From Hofstenia miamia (Eukaryota > Xenacoelomorpha > Acoela > Hofsteniidae): a stretch of 64,000 nt of DNA. Positions 48,238 to 59,600 of the stretch are shown one piece after another. The notes below the pieces were generated by a model that had not been told where the DNA came from, searched no databases, and saw only the letters and a program-made list of their open reading frames with translations. Where the stretch lies: the NCBI GenBank assembly GCA_900660155.1, contig CABFPE010000006.1:2258375-2322374 (forward strand). The letters run 5' to 3'. How positions within the stretch are numbered: position 1 is the first letter of the stretch; every line of letters begins with the position of its first letter. Both the position numbers and the translations under genes were made by a program.

Positions 48238-48295
48238 TCATGAAAGTACATTTATTAATATATTACCTTAAAAATCTATTACAATAACTAAATAA

Positions 48296-49921
48296 TTAAC
48301 GGAAGTCAGTAAAAGAGCTTTGAGCAAGCCTTAGCAACATTCTGCAAGACGAAAGATTCTCCTCTAACTCAATGTTTTGATTCTTCAATATCTCGTTGGA
48401 TAAAAGAAGTTCTTGTAAATAGTGATTTTTTTGTTGCTGTTCATCTGTCAGTGATTGCACCTTATTCATTAAACTAGTAACTTTTGACGTTTGCTGCAGT
48501 CTATTTTCATTCAGCATTGCTTCATATCGCGCTTGGATATTTTCATTCTCTTCATCGCTTTTCATCAGTGATTCTTCTAAGTTTTTGTTTGCTTTTTGAG
48601 CTCTGTGCAAGAGATCTTCACTTTCTTCTAATTTACATAAAAGTGTCTCTGTTTTATTATGCAAATCATCGATTTCTCTATTAAACTTCTCGCTGTTTTC
48701 TAATACAAGCGTTTCATTTACATTCTTCACTTTTGCATGATCATCAAGTTTCAACCTCAAGTCTTGATTCTCTTTTTTCATTTGTTCGACCTCCAGTAAA
48801 TGCTTTTTCTTTTCATGATTTAGCTCTGCAGATAACTCTTCCTCTCTCAGCGTTAGTCTTGTTCGGTCATTTTCTCTTTCACTTGAAAGCCTTTCGATTT
48901 CGTGCTTCTGTTTTCGAATGTCGGCTTCAAAGGCAATTTTTTCTTTGACAAAAGCATTCATTTTCTTCAATAACTCATCCTTGCAATCCTTCTTGAAGGA
49001 CTCTTGAGATTGTAGTGAATCATGAAGGATTTGTTCATTACGATTTTCAAGTTCTAAAATAGTATTCTGTAGTATTTCTATTTTTCTTTCACAGTTTTGA
49101 ATTTGTAAGCTATTTTTTCTAGCATCAGTTTCTCTTTCTTTTGTTAAGAATGCCCAATTTTCATCTTTTTGCTTGTTTAACTTCTGCATCGTAAGCTTCA
49201 CACTTTCTTCAGCATTTAACTTTTCGTTTTTTAATTGTTCATTGGCTTCCATTAAGTGTTGCACTCGCTGTTGAAGTTTACAAATTTGTGATTCTAGTTC
49301 TAGGCGCAGTTTTATGAGATCCTCGTTTTGCTGATCACTTTTCTCTTTTCTCATACTCTTTTCACCTTTTAACTGAGACTTCAAATCTGTAATCTCACGT
49401 AAATAATCTGTTTGCATCGTTCTTAGATCGTCATCTCTTTCCTCCAGCTTTCTTCTTAAAGCTTTAATTTGATCATTTAATTTTCCTTCACTTACTTGGA
49501 ATTCTGCACACCTCACGTTCAGGTGTGTTTGAATTGCCACAATTTCATTTGCTGCTCTTTCATTCTCAAGAATTAAGGCTTCTACGTCACCATTTTTGAA
49601 CTCTGTACTAAATTGATCAAGTTTCTTTTGAAGTAAATTTGTTTTAGTCTCATATATTTCATAGTTTTTCCCAATTTCTTCTTTAGCCTTAGAAAGTTGA
49701 TCATCTCTGGCTCGTAGTAAGACATTCTTTTTGCTTACGTCATCTGATAAAACTTTCAATTTGTCGTTCAATTTTAAAATTTCACTACTTTTAAGTTCAA
49801 TGTCTTTTTTTAGTGATAAGATTTTTAATTCGAATTCTTTTACTTTTGTGTCGCATTTTGATTTTAGCACTTCTAGTTCATTTTCTGATGCGTAGTAGAG
49901 TTCACTTGTATCTTTTGGACG
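48296..49921 (-). CDS. long coiled-coil protein, large last exon
   Basis: 541 codons from a TTTAG acceptor (49922-49923) to the stop. Almost the whole length is heptad-rich (for example KVKEFELKILSLKKDIELKS and LRRKLEERDDDLRTMQ), with many Glu/Lys/Leu and no Pro, so a long parallel coiled coil is expected. No membrane segment or catalytic motif. The exon starts RPKDTSELYYASENELEVLK and is preceded, across a 192-nt intron, by a candidate 38-nt exon. The composition resembles centrosomal or ciliary CCDC/CEP proteins, but I cannot assign an orthologue. It is arranged tail to tail with the GPCR gene. No frame break over 1.6 kb supports a working gene. Confidence 0.85.
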   Translation of the reverse strand, partial: RPKDTSELYYASENELEVLKSKCDTKVKEFELKILSLKKDIELKSSEILKLNDKLKVLSDDVSKKNVLLRARDDQLSKAKEEIGKNYEIYETKTNLLQKKLDQFSTEFKNGDVEALILENERAANEIVAIQTHLNVRCAEFQVSEGKLNDQIKALRRKLEERDDDLRTMQTDYLREITDLKSQLKGEKSMRKEKSDQQNEDLIKLRLELESQICKLQQRVQHLMEANEQLKNEKLNAEESVKLTMQKLNKQKDENWAFLTKERETDARKNSLQIQNCERKIEILQNTILELENRNEQILHDSLQSQESFKKDCKDELLKKMNAFVKEKIAFEADIRKQKHEIERLSSERENDRTRLTLREEELSAELNHEKKKHLLEVEQMKKENQDLRLKLDDHAKVKNVNETLVLENSEKFNREIDDLHNKTETLLCKLEESEDLLHRAQKANKNLEESLMKSDEENENIQARYEAMLNENRLQQTSKVTSLMNKVQSLTDEQQQKNHYLQELLLSNEILKNQNIELEENLSSCRMLLRLAQSSFTDFR

Positions 49922-50113
49922 CTAAATAAATATTAATGAAACTAATATTATTTGGCTAAAGTATAAATACCGCAGTGTTGGAACAAAGAAAGCAACAATA
50001 GAGTCTCGCTTAGGAATTCTTTGCATACTAATATTTTTTTTATTCATTAAGGGCACTAACTAAATCTATTCAGTTCACAAATAATTTAAAGGATCACAAC
50101 ACTTAGGGATTAC

Positions 50114-50151
50114 CAGCTTCTTAAAGGCATTTACAATGTGGGATAATAAAT
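50114..50151 (-). CDS. candidate upstream exon of the coiled-coil gene
   Basis: 38 nt between a TTTTCAG acceptor and a GTAATC donor, encoding LLSHIVNAFKKL after two bases. Its phase joins exactly with the large exon. Supported by splice signals and phase only. Confidence 0.45.
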
Positions 50152-50901
50152 CTGAAAAACATATATTGCAGTATTAGGTCCATTTTTTGCGACAAATGTA
50201 AAGACATAATTTAGCATGTGAATCATACTGAAATATATCATTTTGCTGATAATTCCTGCCAAGAGTTGACCGTGGGGCTAAATTATAACGTCAACCCACC
50301 CACAACCGCGATTTTGTTTCATATTATGGTTTTGAAATGTTTTTTCAAAAAGATACAAATGATGCTTTATAAAGTTAGATATTTACATCATTTAAGAAAT
50401 TTAGGCCTAGATTATCACGACCAACTAAGACCTACAATTTTTTTTGCACAATTAAGTCATTGCTCATTTATTTATTAATTCAACTACAAAAAGAAAATTT
50501 ATTATCAAACATTTTATTGTTCACTAAAAACATTGAATTTTGCAATTAAACATGATGGGGTTATCAAATATAGGAAGAAGTATAACATATTGTCCCCTCT
50601 ATGTGAAGTAAGGTTTCACTGGTACTTATTTAATTAAAAAATGACTGAAAATCAAGATCTTTTTACCAATTTTCTTAAAATCAACTTCATGATCGCTGCA
50701 ATTTATTTACAGCAATATCTTTTATACTAGTTGTATTGGATAGCCTCTATTATTTTGAAAAAATTAAGTAATGGAATTACTTCATTAAAAAACATAAACA
50801 CAATTACACATCTTATTATTATATCTTAAGTTGTTTTTAGTTTTTCAATTTTGTAGAAAATATTTGAAAATAAATTGAGTTTAAATTTTATTCAAAATAT
50901 A

Positions 50902-50903
<2 letters not shown>

Positions 50904-50934
<31 letters not shown>
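50904..50934. repeat. (TA)n microsatellite
   Basis: About 31 bp, immediately left of the 83-bp tandem pair. Confidence 0.9.
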
Positions 50935-50937
<3 letters not shown>

Positions 50938-50938
<1 letters not shown>

Positions 50939-51103
50939 GCTCTATTTATTGCAGATATCTCTTGATATTTTTGCTTACTGCATATATGCAGACCTCGACA
51001 TGGAAATCATATATATATATTGCTCTATTTATTGCAGATATCTCTTGATATTTTTGCTTACTGCATATATGCAGACCTCGACATGGAAATCATATATATA
51101 TAT
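50938..51103. repeat. 83-bp unit in perfect tandem, two copies
   Basis: The unit begins TGCTCTATTTATTGCAG and ends in CATATATATATAT. Copies are 50938-51020 and 51021-51103. Each contains the palindrome GCATATATGC. The surrounding TA tracts make slippage or misassembly equally possible. Confidence 0.88.
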
Positions 51104-51124
51104 GAGAAACCTCGGACTTAGCAC

Positions 51125-51127
<3 letters not shown>

Positions 51128-51203
<76 letters not shown>

Positions 51204-51204
51204 A
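51128..51204. repeat. (TA)n microsatellite, longest in the window
   Basis: About 77 bp of TA, slightly broken at the right end. Confidence 0.95.
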
Positions 51205-51999
51205 TAGGATTTACATCCAGCTGTACTCATCATTATATATTTGTCACAATACAAGGTAATATACATTATTCATAAAAATTAGACTGTATTGCTCTAAGGT
51301 GATAATACACAATACATATTTAAATGAACAATCTTACCTGCATTAGGCTACTATAACACACGTTTACTGCCAATATGCTTTCATTAAGCTTAACGAAACA
51401 ACAATGACTTTGTTGCTCAATTGTCGATTGCGTTTCCAACTAATTAAAAGTTGGTATACACGTGTTCAAAAGTGGTATTCAAATTTATGTGATATCGTTT
51501 CATGTTTATCACATTGTTCCATATTAAAACTTAATATTAAAAATGTTAAAACTTACTGTACTTTGTTTAAAATTTATATACATATCACTCAACACTTATT
51601 TTATAGAAAACAACGAATATGTGTCTTTGAACCCCTTTACTTCGATTTTATAAATGCATTGGATGTGATAATTCATTTTTTTTCTGATTCAGCAATTGAG
51701 TGATGTTGAAGTTAATTGCATTAGTATCAAATAGTTCCAATCATTTCTAACCTAAAAGAAGTCAACATGTTAAATTGCCATTATGTTCTTGATGCAATCG
51801 CCTCTAGGCATACGTTTTACCGTTATTATCATTTAGAGTTGGCCATTATACATGAAATACATGAAAAATTCTACGATATTTACTATAAGTGCCTCATTGG
51901 GCAAAATTCCTATAAGTATTCAACCTTAGTTCGAGTAAATAATAGTTGAACGCGGTAATCTGGTACGAAATTTCTGAGATAGTATAAGTCTACCGCCAG
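51205..51999. other. intergenic, nothing recognised
   Basis: AT-rich. Short open frames here show no domain or splice context. Confidence 0.55.
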
Positions 52000-52553
52000 A
52001 AGCCATTTCTTGTATCTTTTTTAGGATAAAATTACCAAATCTGAAATCTTTATCAATATCAACACCTAAATATGTTTTGCTTTTTTTGTGGCCCTAAATG
52101 CATTATTATCAGTATTTATGAGGCAAGCATCGTCAGCAAATTTATATATATTTCACTATATTTCACATGTTTCATAATGTCATTTACACATGATGCAAAT
52201 AAAATTGGCCCTAGTATTGTCCTTGAGGCACTCCTCGATCTCTAACAAAATATTCCCAGATGCAAGGCATTGGTTGATTTGAATATGCAGTAATTCTTCA
52301 AATAATTCACTAAAATGGTGCGTTATTGAAATTGGCCTATAGTTTTTCGCAAAAATGTATCTCTATTTTTATACAAAGGTATTATATCTGACTTTTTCAT
52401 TATATCTGGAAATTCATTTAACTATACATTAATTAATGCAAATGATAGATTTTCGCCAAATATATGAAAAAAAATTTTAACAATAAAGTGAGGTAAATAA
52501 GTAGAACCTGAAGATTCATTTACGTCTAAATTCTTTACAATAGTTTTCAATTT
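52000..52553 (-). mobile_element. decayed LINE reverse transcriptase fragment
   Basis: In broken frames the minus strand gives KNYRPISITHHFSELFEELL (RT entry block: N-Y-R-P-I-S), RDRGVPQG, ADDACLI-like sequence and YLGVDIDKDFRFGNF. The order is that of a LINE RT. Several stops and indels. It ends exactly at the hAT boundary, so the hAT seems to have inserted into it. Confidence 0.65.
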
Positions 52554-53907
52554 CAGGGCCGACCCTAGCAATTGCGGGTCCTAACGCAAAACGGATTGCG
52601 CGGTGCTCAGTTCGGCCATGTATTAAGTGAAAATTAAGATTTTAGTTTGGCATGACGTGAGTCTAGAAAATGTTTTATCCTGATATTCTGCAATAGTAAT
52701 TTAATATGAAGTATAAATATATTAATCTCAAGATACACCATCTGATATTATATGTGTCACAAGAACTTAATAAATAATTTTTATAATAGAAAATAAATGT
52801 GTCTTTGCATTTTATTAATTAAAATCACAATCAAAGCAAGTTTACTTTGCGAGCCTTGCGTGTAGCGAAGTCTATACAATATTGTCAAAATTCAGTTTTC
52901 TACACATATCACGCTCAATGGCGAGAATTGTCAAGTCATTCAATCTATCCTCGTGAATTGTTGACATCAAGTAATTCTTGATGACAGATACGTGTATTTT
53001 TAAAAATATTCTGAGTGCAACAAAGTAGATTGGAAAAGCAGTGTATGTTTCCTATTGGACAGATAAGCCAAAATTTCTAATGGGGTTTTGGCGGTATTTG
53101 GTAGAAGATTCCTTAAGGATTCCATTTCATCAGCTAATTCTTGCCCACAAATATCTGACCACTGGCTTGTTGATAACGTCAATTTTTACTCGAGGTTTTA
53201 TGTAAACTTTCCAATGTTATCACGCTGAAGGCCATTGAAACTTAAAAGAAACCCAAATAGTTTGTTGGTTGATTTCAGCTGTTGATATCTAGTTTGCAGA
53301 GATTGAATTGCAGTGTCCCCAATTCTGTTAAAGCATTTTTTATCTTGTAGTCATCTTCAGCACCAAGTAGGAAATTTTCCTCAGATTTATCATTCTGCTT
53401 TTTCCTTTGACGATTGGCTAAAAAGATTTCAAGTATTTTCATGTCGTTAACCAATTCATTTGCTATAACAAGAATCTGAATAAACATATCAATTCTTAGT
53501 TTCTTTAGCCAAGTCATCAAGCTGTTGTATGAATCCATTACGGTGCTCAAATCTACTGTTTCACATTGCAGTTCTTTACTCTCAAAATGGACTTGGATGA
53601 GCACGTCATACCATATCACAACTGACACTAAGAATTTTTACTGCTTCAATGTTTCATACAATGTTTCTGCTTCACTTTTAATTATCGCATCATTAGCCTC
53701 TTCAGCTAATTCATCGAGTGCAAAACAAATTTCAGACAATTGACGTAAGAGATCAAAAACACTGTAAAAACATTTAAAGTAAAAAACATGCTGAACTATA
53801 AATGATTATAACTTATACTGGTTTAATTTAGGAATTTGCCCCTAGTCTATGAAACTGTCAGAGCCCACTGCGGCCGCATAGGTTGAAGTGGCCTAAGGCC
53901 GGCCCTG
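52554..53907 (-). mobile_element. hAT DNA transposon (ZMYM/TTF-type), decayed
   Basis: The ends are CAGGGCCGACC (52554) and GGCCGGCCCTG (53907), inverted copies with one mismatch at CAGGGCCG. The flanks TTCAATTT and TCTAATTC share five of eight bases, a worn target duplication. The minus-strand coding is in pieces: FALDELAEEANDAIIKSEAE, SVVIWYDVLIQVHFESKELQ, FLANRQRKKQND, LFGFLLSF, ADEMESLRNLLPNTAKT, then the dimerisation tail KNYLMSTIHEDRLNDLTILA with IERDM. The N-terminal finger and catalytic region are mostly missing, so this is a non-autonomous or internally deleted copy. Confidence 0.82.
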
Positions 53908-56315
53908 TCTAATTCTTTTAAGGCACATAAATTAAAACGTAATTTGAACGCCTAATAATTTGCCAAAATTATAAAATATACAAAGTATATATCAGTAATT
54001 CGAAATATTAGTTGGGCAAAAATGTCTATTCAATGCGAAATATCTATCTAACCAATAAAACAGTTACTATATGAGAAATAAATTTTTAAGTCTTACTTAA
54101 GGCTCTAACATGTGTACAGGTTACTCTTTTCATTCAAAAATTTTCTAGGCATTTCGAATAACCTTATAACTACAAAAAACATTTGTTTCTGAACCAACAT
54201 TTTCAGAGCCTGCCAATGAAATTTCATGACCGGTTCCTAACAAATTTTAGTCACTTGGCAAACTTTATTGAAAGATTCAAAAGAAATGTTCCTCGTAAAT
54301 TTAAAATGGAATTTTGTCCAGATATAGCATGCTTCATATTCAATAGAAATTATTTTGCAATTTTAAAGAACGTTTTAGTTTATTGAATAGACATTATGAT
54401 GTTTTAAATTGTAAATAGATGATTCATTGTTGTTCAGAACAGTTCCTATTTTATTCCATTATATTTGTTTGATTGGCAAATTCTATACACAAAGCTGTTT
54501 ATATATTATAAGACTTGATGTTTGTTATTATCTATGCATTTACAAACACACACAGACATACATATAAATAAATATATATATTTACATTAATTGTATAAAA
54601 ATAACAGCGATAAATTCCTGTTATACTGTTTATACATTTCAATGATCTAGCCAAGAAGGTAGTATAGTCATAATCTGACCTCCCCGTAACTGTTCCTCAA
54701 ACATACATAGTATTATACAGATTCATAATCGGCTCACAAAATATGACGTCGGTGACCCATACACTCTGGATAAGATTTGACCCGGCTACCCAGTGAGACC
54801 ATAGAAAATTAAAAAATAAATGACCCGGGGAAAAGATTTGTCCCGGTTTGTTAAAATGTTGCTTGCAAAGCTTTACTAACATTATGTTTGCTTATAAATT
54901 GAAGTGAAGCTGCAGACATTTGAATTCTTCATCTCATTATGAAGACGGAAATTCATTTTACAATAAGGTTCTAAAATCTCACAAAATTTAGGCAGTGATG
55001 ACTAGGAACCAGAAAAAAGTTTTTTTGACTGAAGCTAAAAATGTCCAGTAAGTTGTGAGACGCAAAAATAACTGGTTTTTTAGGGACAATTTGTTCTTTT
55101 AACATTAACTATATTTAACTATATTTTAACTATTTCGACATTGCTTGGCAACTAAAATAGTTGGCAACATGCACACAAATTGCACGTGGGAAGATGCAAG
55201 TTATCGTCCAGATTCTTAAAAAGATATTTTACAGTAGCAACATAGTTTGCAAAATATATGCAACAACTGATATAGTATTAATCAGGACTACTATGCTTTG
55301 TGGTTGAAAAAGAGCCATCTCATTCATTGAGAAGGTCATTAGCTACAAATTGTTGTCTACGTTTTCAGCATCGAAAGACATATGTAGATGTTGTAGATAA
55401 TGGAAAAGAAAATGAAATGATGAGACTTTTTAATAGAGACCTTTGTGTGTTGCTTTATAAAACATGTCACAAACAAAATGAACCTGTCACGGCCGTACTT
55501 GTTGAGCATTTTGAGGTCATTGTTGTGCATGCATATTTACGTAATTTTGAAGACAGATGGAATGGTTAGCCACTTCTATTTTGCTTGAAGTTTGATATTT
55601 TAAATATGATGTTTCAGTTTCATGATGTTTATTTGATGGTTCACTTTTGATTTCGTAACGTCATTATGCGCCTAAAAAGTAAATTTCTTACAGCAACTTA
55701 TTTAACTATTTTATTGATAAATGTATTTGAAAAATATGTGGTGAATATTTTGTAGGTTTTGCCAACGATTTTCCAGTTCCTAGGGACGACCAATTTCAAT
55801 TTATTTAAACTGCAGTAAAAGGTAATGTTCAAATGTGCTCAGGCTGATAAAGGATTAGTTTCATTGAATTCCATTTCGCAGTTATCCTCAGACGAGGTAG
55901 TATTCCAGTTATAGTGCATATCTGAAATGAATGCCAAGACAGACTTCCCTTAAGACGTTTCATGAGAGAGAAGCGAATTTGAAATTTATATGGTTAAAGG
56001 TTTTATCCGTTTTCGTGCAAAAAGTGCTTTAGATTTATAGTTATCCAAGTATTTTAACAGTATCGACAAGTTAATTCACTCACAAAGATATTATTCGTGA
56101 TATTTAGGAGGAAATGGAGAATCACATTTTATCATTAAGAATCTTCAGAGAGTTAACAAGAGACACATGTGCAGTAAATGTGGTCATTAACGGTTTGAAA
56201 GCTTAAATAAACTGTCTTATAAACATTAGCATAAACTAAGAAGCTTAAATATCAACATCATTAATCTAAAATTGATTTAAGCTAAAGTTTAAACTTAGTT
56301 TAAGTTATAGCTTAA
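53908..56315. other. intergenic, nothing recognised
   Basis: AT-rich. The first ~100 bases may continue the interrupted LINE. Open frames at 54183-54386 and 55300-55569 (plus) show no domain, splice partner or family that I know. Confidence 0.5.
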
Positions 56316-56662
56316 CCCTATATCCACTAGAAACTTTAATATAAGAAACTCGTTTATCCCAATTTTTGAACAATTTTATAAAAGTCTGTTAAAATATTGA
56401 ATACCTTTGATATGGACACATCTATGTGTTTGTGGTAAATCATGTAATGATAAAGTTTTGTGCTAAGAATTATCCCTGTGCCTGAAGTATATAAAAATAT
56501 TAATTTCTTTCAATGAGAAATCGGATTTTTGGAAAGACATTTAAATTCGTACCATACTTAATGTTCAAATAATAAGTTGTTCTTTGCCCTAGACACAACA
56601 GCTACCCTCAAATGTTTGAGGAAACCATCACAGATTTTGAAAAATTCCTGATGAATATAGGG
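56316..56662. mobile_element. 347-bp piggyBac-type MITE with TTAA duplication
   Basis: TTAA at 56312-56315 and 56663-56666. The inverted ends are CCCTATATCCACTAG and, at the right end read on the minus strand, CCCTATATTCATCAG (12 of 15 match). The CCC start after TTAA is the classical piggyBac form. There is no coding sequence. The terminal repeats differ from those of the piggyBac at 13488, so its driving transposase is another, unseen family. Confidence 0.85.
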
Positions 56663-56666
56663 TTAA

Positions 56667-59600
56667 GCGGTCTTCAATGAATTTAGGACGTGAAATTAAA
56701 TAATCATTATAATTTTTAATGAACAAAAAATGTTAACAGAGTATAAATCATAAATTATACTTTTACTAAATTTCTTTACCCTAAATCAATCACCATGCGT
56801 TTAAGGGTATTATTTTAAACATATGAGTAGCACATCAGTTGTGGTAAAATGAAGCCAGGTTAATCAACCGGTGACCTTGTGTGCAATTGCATGGTAGTTT
56901 AAGAAATGCATTTGAAATCTATTCAATTAGCACAAGCAAATTGTCAACAATCTTAAGTGTTATGTTAAATAGAAATATGGTGCAAATGAAATTGCTGATA
57001 TATTATTAAAATCTATATTCAAACATTGTGAAAATTTTTAATAGATTCTTAGTCATTACTAGATTATATTATTTATTAATTTAATTAATATAGCTATATT
57101 TTATTAGCATCTCTAGCTTTAAAAAATTTATCCTTAAAAGGTTTTTACAGATGTTGGGGTGAAAATCTATTGTACAAATTTTATTAGTAATTTTGAAAAC
57201 TGTGCTTTAGCTAACTATATGCAACTATTTATTGTTTTTTTGCCGATGTATGCAAGTTAGTAAAAAAATCATAGAATAATGGACGTGTAAAGCAGTAATT
57301 GCTGAACTAAAAATATCAAGGCACGTATGGCATTTGCCAAATTCAATGTCTAAATAGTATAAACCTCACTTTATCAAATCAACCGTTTTATGTACACTTA
57401 GCTCTTAAATTATTAGGAGCCGGTGATGCCGCTGACCTAGAAACTTTAATAAAAAAATATCCGCCAGTCTGGTTGCAGCACTAGCATTTGAACAATAATC
57501 AATTCCAATTTCAAAACACAAAACCTGAAAACCATTGATTCTTTTTAAAGTATTTCAACTATATTTACTTTGCTAATATGAGTATGCATATTGTTGAACT
57601 CAACCCAATCAGAATATTCACGAACCAAATCTGATCAGACAACTTGATTCACGAACACAACCTAATAATCATTTCATTTATATCATATTTTGGCTGTAAT
57701 AAATTGTTTTTGCTTAATTTTTTGACCCGAAAAATGTCAAAATACTGCTCATAAATTATATTTTCAAATTTTTTAGCTTTAAACTGCCTATTTCTTTCAT
57801 ATAGGACAACCACTTTTTCCACATTTTCAAGCCTATTATGAAGTTCTTAAGCTGTGGACAAATCTATTGATGGCTTTTTTCGAGCGCAATGCTGAAAGTC
57901 TTTACCTAAATGTATTGCTTTGAGCGACGTATTTAAAAAGTTTCACTATTTAATTGAAAATTGAATTTTTTTGAGAAAGTTTTAAATTGTCTCCTTTCCT
58001 AATGTTCTGTTCAAGACGCCTTAAATTATATAAATTCTTAGGCAGTTTAAGGTTAAATTTACTATATAGTCTAAGATAAAATTAAATACCGTGGCGCCAT
58101 CTTGTGAAAAGTGTGTTTTTTCTTTGAATTTCAAATGTGGTTTCTAAGTGATATTTTCCTTCACACTAAAAATTAATTAAATATAAACTTTCATTCGTTT
58201 TTAAGAAAAATTAATTTCCCATGGGCGTCAATGGCAAATTGTATTTTAAAACTTTAATAAGCTTACACACCCTTTAATTAGTCTATTATTTCGACTTTCA
58301 AATCTACGATATTTTTACTTTGATCACGATAAAATATATTAGCAAATTCCAAGAGTGCCTAATTGATGTAATTGGTAGCTGGATATTCAATTTTTTTTAC
58401 ATCCTGAAATGGAAATAGCGAACTTGTAAAAGTAAAGACACCGTCATCAATGCTAACTAGAAAGTGAAAAATTTCAATGTACATACACAATGTATAATAA
58501 TATTCAAATCTACAATTTTTCAAAAATAATCTTTTAATAAGGCTCCGTGAGTTTGGATAGCTCAAATTCAGTACGAGTAACAAAACCAAACCCACGAATC
58601 GAGATTAATTTTCAAATCTAAAGAGTCAAGTCGAAAACGGTAATCCGATTTTCAATACTTTCTTGAATGGTTATTTGAATTACATTTTGTATTGTTGTAA
58701 ATACAGAAAAATTGTTTGCAAACTCGACTTGAAATTGAAAAAGTATTTCGACCCAAATTGAACATTCTATTACTTGAAAGAAGCTGGTTTCAAAGCAGGA
58801 TTTAGGCTTCTTCTATTACCAGAATGCAATAAAATTGTTAGCGTTTCCAATATTGCCAAAACTTCAATGCTTCAACTCTTTGATTCAGGGCCGATTCATA
58901 CCTTTTGGAGGCCATAAGAACTTAGGAGTTTGGTTCCTTATATGTTATTCATTCAACATCTATCCCCAATAACCTACACATATGTATATGAGAATTTAAA
59001 TATATGTTGTTGAAAAAAGAAAATTTCATCCATCGAGCTGAATTAATATTAACTGCAAGAAAGAAAACTTTTGGTTGCATTTGAAAGTTTTTTTTGACAT
59101 TTTAGCTACAAAATCATACCCAAATATTCAAGCTAGTCTTACATAGCGCATCCGTTTTTATTACATACATGTATTAAGTCACAAAAATTTATATTCGTTG
59201 AAATAAAATTAAAATAACCCTAAGGTAGGAAACAATATTTTTTGTATAAATGTACATTCACGTGTATTTGAACTCATACTTTTATCCTACTTTTGAAGCT
59301 GCAAGTTAAATCTTTGATCTTCCTCTATAGTTAATAGAGATAATACATTCAGTTTTCCTTTTTTCATAATTGTTCTGATGGGATTATTAATATATTTTGC
59401 TTAGAAAATGAAACTTCATCTGAACATTTTGTGATAAATTTTAAAAATATACTAGAGCAAATGTTTACACTTGGAAATCCCTCTGTATCAAATAGAAGCA
59501 TGACTGAGGCATATCTTTACACTTTCTCTCAGTGAATGGCCCTGCTCAAGCTCAAATGAAAAATTACTAACTGAGGGCTAAGTTATGATTAATTTACATG

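Noticed and set aside
55300-55569. 89-codon plus-strand frame
   Set aside because: No recognisable domain, partner exon or relative; expected by chance in a gene-poor region.
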